Of a DNA stretch of 64,000 nt, positions 58,316 to 64,000 are shown one piece after another. This stretch comes from Ruminococcus sp. UNK.MGS-30. GTDB taxonomy: Bacteria > Bacillota > Clostridia > Oscillospirales > Ruminococcaceae. Made by a program: the position numbers and the translations under genes. Location of the stretch: contig LBCK01000004.1 of assembly GCA_000980705.1 (NCBI GenBank), positions 124,001-188,000 of the forward strand, read 5' to 3'. The first letter of the stretch is position 1. Each line of letters starts with the position of its first letter. Below the pieces are notes generated by a model that saw only the letters and a program-made list of their open reading frames with translations, had not been told where the DNA came from and searched no databases.

Positions 58316-59932
58316 TCATCCTCCCATAAATTTGATTGATTTTATCATCGGATGTGAATTATCCGATGTGCCTTTGAAGGCAAGATAATATTCTCCATCC
58401 GGTACGTTTTCCAATGACTGCATCACGGAAATATATGTATCGGAATAAAGCCATTTGAATTGTAAAGTTACTGCATTTCCTGCCTGTATTTCCTCATAGA
58501 TATACTGAGCAAGTTCAGCCCCGGTCTTGTCGGTTTTCTTCACCAGATAAAATTCAGCGTCCTGTGACGCACCGACTGTATAACTGAGAATCAGATTCAT
58601 AGAAGAAGTGAGAGCAACAGGCGTCAGGCAAAGCACAAATACTGTTCCTGCCCAGCTGAAATCAGACTGATTGAAGTACAAAGCATAGTCATTCTCTGTA
58701 CAGCAGAAATGGGGATAGCTTTCCGCAAAGCCTGCAAGCGAACGGTAACCGTCGTTGTAATAGGTGTAGACGCTCTCACCATATTTCTGCAAAGCATCAC
58801 TGCCGGAAGAAAAGACCGTGATGTATTCGATGCCGGAACGGCTTTCAAGAGCGATAATTCTGGTTTCAAGAGCGAGGATTTCTTCTTCCTTTGTCTGAAA
58901 ATCAAACTGAACAGAATCTCTTAGCTGCTGAGCATTGGCGTCTATTTCCTGAATTTCTGTATCAAATGAGTCGCATCTGCTTGTAAGCCCCATGATGTAG
59001 TCCATAGTGCTATCCTGCAAAGACTGTAATTTCTGCTGTAAAGCCTCGAAATCTGCTTTATTCGGATAATCCGACATATCAGGCGTGACGCCATCTTTAC
59101 CATCAACTCCATCTTTTCCGGGCTGTCCGTCGGTACCGTCTTTACCTTTTAAGCTCTCAAGCCATTCAGTTTCTGTTCCGGTAAATCCATGCTCTACAGC
59201 AATAATGTATGCAGATTTTCCGTCAGTTCCGGGCGTACCGTCAATGCCATCTTTACCGTCCTGTCCATTTGTCCCGTCAATTCCATCTTTGCCGGGTTGT
59301 CCGTCAATACCGTTTTTTCCTTTTAAGCTCTCAAGCCATTCAGATTCTGTGCCAAAATAGCCATTTGCAATGGCGATTTCATATGCAGATTTTCCATCAA
59401 TTCCATCTTTACCGTCCTGACCATTTTTTCCGTCAACTCCATCTTTTCCGTCTTTACCTTTTAAGCTCTCAAGCCACTCAGCTTCTGTACCAATAAAGCC
59501 ATTCTCTACAGCAATCTCAAATGCAGACTTGCCGTCAGCACCTTTTTCACTTATCTTTTGAAGCAACTGCTGGTATAGGTCAGGCGTTGGCGGTACATTG
59601 CTGCTTTCACCGTCAAAACCAGATGGTCTGATATGCAGGGTTTTCACAACCGTTGTTGCCCTGACTGTTTCAGATGATTCTGCGTCATAACCGAAAAGAG
59701 ACATCTTCACAGCACCGGCTGCAAGTTCCGCCGGCAGATGACAGCTTGTCTCGTCAAATCCGAGAACTCTGTTGTAAGTGAACTCGTCCTGTGTGAACTG
59801 CACCACTTTATGCAGGGGTTTCCAGCTGTTATCAAATACAAAATGTATCTTTACAAAAGCAATCTGATCAGCTGCAATGACCTCATGCTCCAGCGTTTCG
59901 ATGTTCTGTCCCTTTACAAGAAATTTTATCAT
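58316..59932 (-). CDS. Collagen-like baseplate/receptor-binding tail protein
   Basis: 538 residues, MIKFLVKGQNIETLEHEVIA. A BppU-like N-terminal beta domain (about 1-120). Then three units of GKSAYEIAVENGFxGTExEW LESLKG type (about 140, 185 and 250) linked by Gly-X-Y stretches (GKDGKDGVDGKNGQDGKDG). A coiled coil (about 300-360) and a beta-rich C-terminal lobe follow. The fibrous middle would make a trimeric spike. The C-terminal lobe probably binds the host. The DNA has strong internal repeats. Overlaps the upstream gene by 4 bp. Confidence 0.88.
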   Translation of the reverse strand: MIKFLVKGQNIETLEHEVIAADQIAFVKIHFVFDNSWKPLHKVVQFTQDEFTYNRVLGFDETSCHLPAELAAGAVKMSLFGYDAESSETVRATTVVKTLHIRPSGFDGESSNVPPTPDLYQQLLQKISEKGADGKSAFEIAVENGFIGTEAEWLESLKGKDGKDGVDGKNGQDGKDGIDGKSAYEIAIANGYFGTESEWLESLKGKNGIDGQPGKDGIDGTNGQDGKDGIDGTPGTDGKSAYIIAVEHGFTGTETEWLESLKGKDGTDGQPGKDGVDGKDGVTPDMSDYPNKADFEALQQKLQSLQDSTMDYIMGLTSRCDSFDTEIQEIDANAQQLRDSVQFDFQTKEEEILALETRIIALESRSGIEYITVFSSGSDALQKYGESVYTYYNDGYRSLAGFAESYPHFCCTENDYALYFNQSDFSWAGTVFVLCLTPVALTSSMNLILSYTVGASQDAEFYLVKKTDKTGAELAQYIYEEIQAGNAVTLQFKWLYSDTYISVMQSLENVPDGEYYLAFKGTSDNSHPMIKSIKFMGG

Positions 59933-61314
59933 GCCTTCACTTCCTTCCACGTTTCCGTATCTGCATCATATTCCATATATCCATCCAGGCACTGAATTTT
60001 GACAAGGGGACTATCTACTGTACTGCTTGAATGACCGTCCCAGTTTGTGTTCTTTTTCACAGCGTTCCATTCAGCAAGACTGCCCTCATAGGTGATTTGC
60101 GTGAGGCTTTCACAGTAGTTGAAACAGCCACCGATAAGTTCTGTTGTGCTTTTGGTGATCGTGAAATTCTTCAGCTTGATACAGCGTACAAACATTCTGT
60201 CACCGATAACCTTACCGCTGTAGCGAACAGTTTCAAGCTTCTGACATTCTCCAAACGCCTGTTCACCGACTGTTGTAACAGATGCAGGAATGGTAAGGGA
60301 TTTGATAGCTGTACCTGAAAAGGCGAACTTTGCAATCTCGGTCACTTTAGACGGAATTGTAATTTCAGTCAGTCCGTAAAGATTCTGATGAACCAGATAT
60401 TCATCAATGTGCGGTATGAAACTATTTCGCTTGATGGTTTTGAGCGTTGTCGGAAGAGCGGCTATTTTCAGATTGTTGCAGTATTGAAATGCATATTCAC
60501 CAACCGTTGTGATGCCCTCTGAGACGACAACAGAAGTGATGTTATCATTTTCGCAGAACGGAGATTTGTTTCCGCTTGTTTCATATGCACCTACATAATC
60601 ATACATTGCCCCCGTGCCTTTGAGAATCAGTCTGCCGTCAGAATAGAGAACGTAATTGATATCAGCGCCGCATTTGCCCACTGAAACCACATCTCCGGTC
60701 ATTTCATTTACCTTTGTTGCAAGTTCTGCCACCTGATTGGTCAGCTGAAGAATGGTTGAATTGTAATCCTTTATCTGTGCTGTAATCTCCGAAAGCTGTG
60801 ACATCATATCCGTGACCTTGCATTTTCCGAGAATACATCGGACATAACCGCAGTAGGTTGTATTCTCTCGATAATCCGTCACTTTGATTTCTGCTGCACC
60901 GGCATCAATCCTGACGGCACAAAGGGTGAGATATGTTTTGGTTTCTGTATCTTTGAATCTTGGAATTGACGGCGATGTGGCAGGCGTACCGGATAGAATT
61001 TCAAACTCTATCTTACGATAATTTTCGCCGGTATTACAGCAGATACCCACTGATAAATATCTGCCCAGAGATTCATTCACATAGCCTGATAAATCATAGG
61101 TATACGGCGTATCGGAAAGAAAGTAATGTCCGTTTATCCACGCCTTACCGCTGCCAATGGTCAGCTTTAGCTTGTTTGCTGTCAGCTTGAAACACTGACC
61201 GTAGTTATCCTGAATGCCGTTGCAGATGATACTGCCAAGATAATCGCAGAAATTCTCGGCAGTATACGTTCTGTCAAGATTCTTTGCGTTGAAAAATCCA
61301 TATGAAAATGCCAT
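59929..61314 (-). CDS. Tail protein with BspA-type leucine-rich repeats
   Basis: 461 residues, MAFSYGFFNAKNLDRTYTAE. The N-terminal 150 residues are a baseplate-type domain common in Clostridia phages (FCDYLGSIICNGIQDNYGQC, KLTIGSGKAWINGHYFLSDT). A coiled coil is at about 165-205. The C-terminal 250 residues carry LRR_5/BspA repeats (VVSEGITTVGEYAFQYCNNL, ITIPSKVTEIAKFAFSGTAI, LTIPASVTTVGEQAFGECQK). The LRR domain is likely the adhesin. The start ATG 61314 has better spacing from AAGGAGG than ATG 61320. Confidence 0.87.
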   Translation of the reverse strand: MAFSYGFFNAKNLDRTYTAENFCDYLGSIICNGIQDNYGQCFKLTANKLKLTIGSGKAWINGHYFLSDTPYTYDLSGYVNESLGRYLSVGICCNTGENYRKIEFEILSGTPATSPSIPRFKDTETKTYLTLCAVRIDAGAAEIKVTDYRENTTYCGYVRCILGKCKVTDMMSQLSEITAQIKDYNSTILQLTNQVAELATKVNEMTGDVVSVGKCGADINYVLYSDGRLILKGTGAMYDYVGAYETSGNKSPFCENDNITSVVVSEGITTVGEYAFQYCNNLKIAALPTTLKTIKRNSFIPHIDEYLVHQNLYGLTEITIPSKVTEIAKFAFSGTAIKSLTIPASVTTVGEQAFGECQKLETVRYSGKVIGDRMFVRCIKLKNFTITKSTTELIGGCFNYCESLTQITYEGSLAEWNAVKKNTNWDGHSSSTVDSPLVKIQCLDGYMEYDADTETWKEVKA

Positions 61315-61316
61315 AG

Positions 61317-62429
61317 TCATACCTCCTTGAATGTGGGTGTGAGATTTCTTCCGTTCTGGTCGAAGCTTTCAATCATACCGATCAGCTGTATTTTATTCTG
61401 TCTCAGACCAAATCTGCGGTGTTCTACGGTAACAAAATCGCCAACAAAATAGTCCCTGTTATACTGAAACTGCGTAGACTGTACCGCAATCTGCGATTCG
61501 GAAACCACAAGTGGCTGCACCATACTTTCTTTGCCTTTTTCCTGTAAAAGGTTAATGTATTCATCATTGGGAATTGGCTTGGTTTCGCCGTCTTCCTGTT
61601 CTTCGTCCGCCATATCCTTTGCGTCAACATACACCTCATAGCGGTCAAGGTGTTCCGGTTCATCGCCGTCACAATATGTGGTGCGTTTTCTCTCTTCTCC
61701 TTCGCCTTTACCCAATATATAGGCATAATTTCTCTGCACAGAACTATCTGTGGAATAGGAAAATGAAAGCAGATTGTTGTATCCATCTGAGAAAACAATA
61801 TGTGGGTTATCATCTTGTAAGATACTTCTATCTGTACCCTCTGACAATTCCAGCAGCATTTCATACTGTTCATCGGTTGTCTTTGCCAGTCGTATATTGG
61901 CAGTCCCACCGATTTTCTCACAGATGGTGTATACCCATTTCATAAGGTTATCGTAGCTGATTTGCAGTTTAGTATCTTGTTTCCAGCAAGAACCGGAAGA
62001 ATCACCAATCGAAAGCCCCGGAATCTTTCTCGCACCTGTTCTGCAGGCGTTGTAATAAACCACATTGTTCACAATCTGTGCGTATGAAACTTTCTTTGTA
62101 AAGTTGAATGTAGGATAAATGATTCTTCTTTCCAGAAGACACATTAAAAAGCGACCGCTCACAATGAGATAATCGCCGTCCTCTGCATCTGTTTCCAGCT
62201 GTACCGATTCAATCAGTCCGTAGTGTTCTTTATCATCATCACGACCCACAATTCTGCCTGTCCGGAAGATTTCAATATTTTTCGTAGATGCCGCAATGTA
62301 CACTTCAAATACACCGCAGGCATAGTATTCAATATCCCAAAGCAGCGAAGAAAAGCTGTCACACACAGCCTCCAGGGTTATGGAGAGTTTGTCCTCTATG
62401 GGAATCATGTTGTATATTTCAATTTGCAT
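61317..62429 (-). CDS. Siphovirus ReqiPepy6 Gp37-like tail protein
   Basis: 370 residues, MQIEIYNMIPIEDKLSITLE. The N-terminal part has LWDIEYYACGVFEVYIAAST and RTGRIVGRDDDKEHYGLIES. The C-terminal DYFVGDFVTVEHRRFGLRQN and LIGMIESFDQNGRNLTPTF are the usual end of the Gp37-like/tail-associated (Tal-type) proteins. It lies between Dit and the fibre genes, the place of the baseplate protein. Its stop overlaps the next start region (ATGACTATG). Confidence 0.87.
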   Translation of the reverse strand: MQIEIYNMIPIEDKLSITLEAVCDSFSSLLWDIEYYACGVFEVYIAASTKNIEIFRTGRIVGRDDDKEHYGLIESVQLETDAEDGDYLIVSGRFLMCLLERRIIYPTFNFTKKVSYAQIVNNVVYYNACRTGARKIPGLSIGDSSGSCWKQDTKLQISYDNLMKWVYTICEKIGGTANIRLAKTTDEQYEMLLELSEGTDRSILQDDNPHIVFSDGYNNLLSFSYSTDSSVQRNYAYILGKGEGEERKRTTYCDGDEPEHLDRYEVYVDAKDMADEEQEDGETKPIPNDEYINLLQEKGKESMVQPLVVSESQIAVQSTQFQYNRDYFVGDFVTVEHRRFGLRQNKIQLIGMIESFDQNGRNLTPTFKEV

Positions 62430-62432
62430 TTT

Positions 62433-63284
62433 TCACACTCCCAAGTACGCATTGCGGTGTATCAGACGGACTTTAAGACTTGACAGTCCCTCAGACGCAC
62501 GAACATAAAACTTATTTTCTCCCTGCTTTAAGGTCAGCCAGGTGGAACCCGAAACAAGCCGGTTGATAATATTAGTAACAACACCCTCACGTTCCAGTGT
62601 AACCGTCTTATTGCCTGTTTTCGTAGTTATGGTGATAACATCGCCGTCTTTGATGTCACCGAGAATCTGCATATATTCGTCTGTAGCTGCATTGTAAATA
62701 GTCGGATTCTTTGCAGGACCTCCGCTGATTTCAAGGATAAAGCCCACTTCATCACCGTCATTGACAATGGTCATGATGTTTTGTGTGCTGTATTGACCGA
62801 TTGGAAACGGCTCATCATTATCGGGGAAGATGAAGTGGAAAGCACCACGGATTTTGGAATACTCCGCAATCTGGGTTTCCGTGGAATACCAGTAAATATC
62901 GGGACAGAGAATAGATATCTGCCCTTTGGTCAGCATCTCAAAGTTCTCCATTTCGCAGGTTTCAACAATACCCTCGGCATACACAGAAATGTTTTTTGTG
63001 GAGTAATATATTTTGATGTAGCGTGACGGCTTGACCACCTGATACAGCTCATGCCTGCGTTTCTCCACATCAAAGCCACGCATTTCAAAAGGAATGACCA
63101 CGTTTCGCTTTTCAATGAAAGCATTGTTGAGGTAAGAACCGTCCATTCCGGCATAGCTTGATGTGCTGACTGTTCCGGCAGGTGGATTCAGTCCTTCAAT
63201 CTTTGAGAACATGAACCTGTTTGCTGTTCTGGACAGGTTAATTTGCTGACCGGTTTCGTTTTCCAGGATTAGGTGATAGAACAT
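62433..63284 (-). CDS. Distal tail (Dit-like) protein of prophage B
   Basis: 283 residues, MFYHLILENETGQQINLSRT. Family text: GMDGSYLNNAFIEKRNVVIP, RYIKIYYSTKNISVYAEGIV, EISGGPAKNPTIYNAATDEY. It gives the complete version of the truncated gene at 1-642. The 3-bp spacing to the Gp37-like gene and 16-bp spacing to the tape measure show the compact ancestral layout. Confidence 0.9.
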   Translation of the reverse strand: MFYHLILENETGQQINLSRTANRFMFSKIEGLNPPAGTVSTSSYAGMDGSYLNNAFIEKRNVVIPFEMRGFDVEKRRHELYQVVKPSRYIKIYYSTKNISVYAEGIVETCEMENFEMLTKGQISILCPDIYWYSTETQIAEYSKIRGAFHFIFPDNDEPFPIGQYSTQNIMTIVNDGDEVGFILEISGGPAKNPTIYNAATDEYMQILGDIKDGDVITITTKTGNKTVTLEREGVVTNIINRLVSGSTWLTLKQGENKFYVRASEGLSSLKVRLIHRNAYLGV

Positions 63285-63300
63285 CTGGAATCACTCCTTT

Positions 63301-64000
63301 CTACATCTTCACCGCATTCTTTGTCTGTCTATAAATCTCCAGCCGTGACAGTGATTTCGGACTATTGTTGGTCTGATTTACTGTACGGCTGTTGTCGTTA
63401 TTGTAGTAGTTATTGACCACAGAACTTTCAATTCCGCCGTTCATGATAGCACCTGTCATTCCGTCAAGTTTGTAGCTAAGGTCGGTATTAAGAGCAATTT
63501 TCATTGTATCCGCAACACCGGATACCGCCTTTGCAATAACCTTTTTGCTTTTGATAATGCCGTCTGCTAACCCCTGCATAAAGTCCGGCATCCAGCTTTC
63601 GTATTCGGTAAGAGGTCCCACGTCCGGCACAGAGAAGTGCAGATAGCTTCTGATGGTATCCGCCACATCGGTACAGGCGTCGGAAATCCAGCTGATACAG
63701 CTTTTGATACCGTCAACAATTCCGCTGATGATATCCGAACCCCAGCTGAATGCATCACTCGCCAGTCCCTTTACAAAGTTGACCGCCTTGTCAAATCCAC
63801 TCTTAATCGTATCGTAAATACCGCTGATTGTATTGGAAATCGCTGATTTTACGCTGTTCCAGATGCTTGTCACAGTAGAACGTATGGTATTCATCACCGA
63901 TGAAATTGTAGAAGAAATGCTGTTCCAAACGGAAGATATTGTATTTCTGATTCCGTTTACAACACCTGAAATCGCACCGCTGATGGTGTTCCAGATGGAG
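63301..64000 (-). CDS. Tape measure protein of prophage B, C-terminal part (N terminus beyond the right edge)
   Basis: The frame is open from the stop at 63301 to the window edge (about 232 codons). It has degenerate SIWNSI/SVWNSI repeats and the C terminus VPDVGPLTEYESWMPDFMQG, VVNNYYNNDNSRTVNQTNNS, SRLEIYRQTKNAVKM. It matches the end of the prophage A gene (2139-5648). The ATG at 63894 is internal, not the start. Confidence 0.93.
   Translation of the reverse strand, partial: SIWNTISGAISGVVNGIRNTISSVWNSISSTISSVMNTIRSTVTSIWNSVKSAISNTISGIYDTIKSGFDKAVNFVKGLASDAFSWGSDIISGIVDGIKSCISWISDACTDVADTIRSYLHFSVPDVGPLTEYESWMPDFMQGLADGIIKSKKVIAKAVSGVADTMKIALNTDLSYKLDGMTGAIMNGGIESSVVNNYYNNDNSRTVNQTNNSPKSLSRLEIYRQTKNAVKM

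Noticed and set aside
59085..59530. Regularly spaced repeats that resemble a CRISPR array
   Set aside because: They encode Gly-X-Y and GKSAYEIA modules of the collagen-like tail protein in frame. The units vary in length and have no unique spacers.
61424..61921. 165-codon frame inside the Gp37-like gene
   Set aside because: Out of frame with a well-supported tail gene, no ribosome site, and unusual amino-acid composition.
1..64000. CRISPR-Cas, retron or diversity-generating retroelement
   Set aside because: The only reverse transcriptase is a group II intron maturase with a maturase and HNH domain. No repeat-spacer array, msr/msd structure or template/variable repeat pair was found.

Overview
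The window is dominated by temperate-phage DNA from a low-to-mid GC Firmicute, most likely a gut Clostridia (Ruminococcus/Oscillospiraceae type). This inference rests on strong AGGAGG-type ribosome sites, the protein families, paired large serine recombinases and extended -10 promoters (TGGTATAAT). No host housekeeping gene is visible and no tRNA or rRNA was recognised.

Prophage A fills roughly 1-56.8 kb and reads mostly on the minus strand. From right to left it has a recombination module (53.0-56.8 kb: HTH/zinc protein, SHOCT-like protein, two serine recombinases). Next is a 17-kb accessory arm (36.6-53.0 kb). It holds an ABC-three-component (ABC-3C) system, an N6-methyltransferase plus a GIY-YIG/SF2-helicase pair, a DUF262 gene cut off by an IS, remnants of IS66, a complete ISL3 element, fragments of rhuM and hsdM, a pentapeptide-repeat gene and a MarR-regulated FUSC-type membrane protein. 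The plus-strand repressor (36.0 kb) follows. The early/replication block (24.9-35.6 kb) has a sigma-like protein, a Cas4-like nuclease, an ssDNA-binding protein, a family-A DNA polymerase, a Rha antirepressor, a PrimPol/SF3 helicase, a VRR-NUC nuclease, an SNF2 helicase and a DUF1492 regulator. Then come HNH and the small terminase subunit, two DNA methyltransferases, and a 17-20.5 kb module of small genes with an amidoligase and a gamma-glutamylcyclotransferase-like protein. The late block (0-16.9 kb) contains large terminase, portal, ClpP protease, capsid, connectors, tail tube, frameshifted tail chaperone, tape measure and distal tail protein. The last of these runs off the left edge.

Prophage B begins at about 56.8 kb and runs off the right edge. 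It shows amidase, holin, a collagen-like tail protein, a leucine-rich-repeat tail protein, a Gp37-like tail protein, a distal tail protein and the tape-measure C terminus. Its tail genes are homologous to those of prophage A but clearly diverged, so two related prophages lie in tandem.

Three cargo cassettes sit in the late operon of prophage A on the opposite strand, each with its own sigma-70 promoter: a MATE exporter, a Phd-Doc toxin-antitoxin pair and a GNAT acetyltransferase. A group II intron interrupts the capsid gene and should restore it exactly on splicing. Four promoters with the same architecture (TTGCTA, 17 bp, TAAYAT) lie in front of large terminase, an acidic protein, the amidoligase and a neighbour sharing the amidoligase C-terminal domain. 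This looks like a phage-specific middle/late regulon. The leader of the sigma-like gene can fold so that its Shine-Dalgarno sequence is hidden, with a competing upstream strand.
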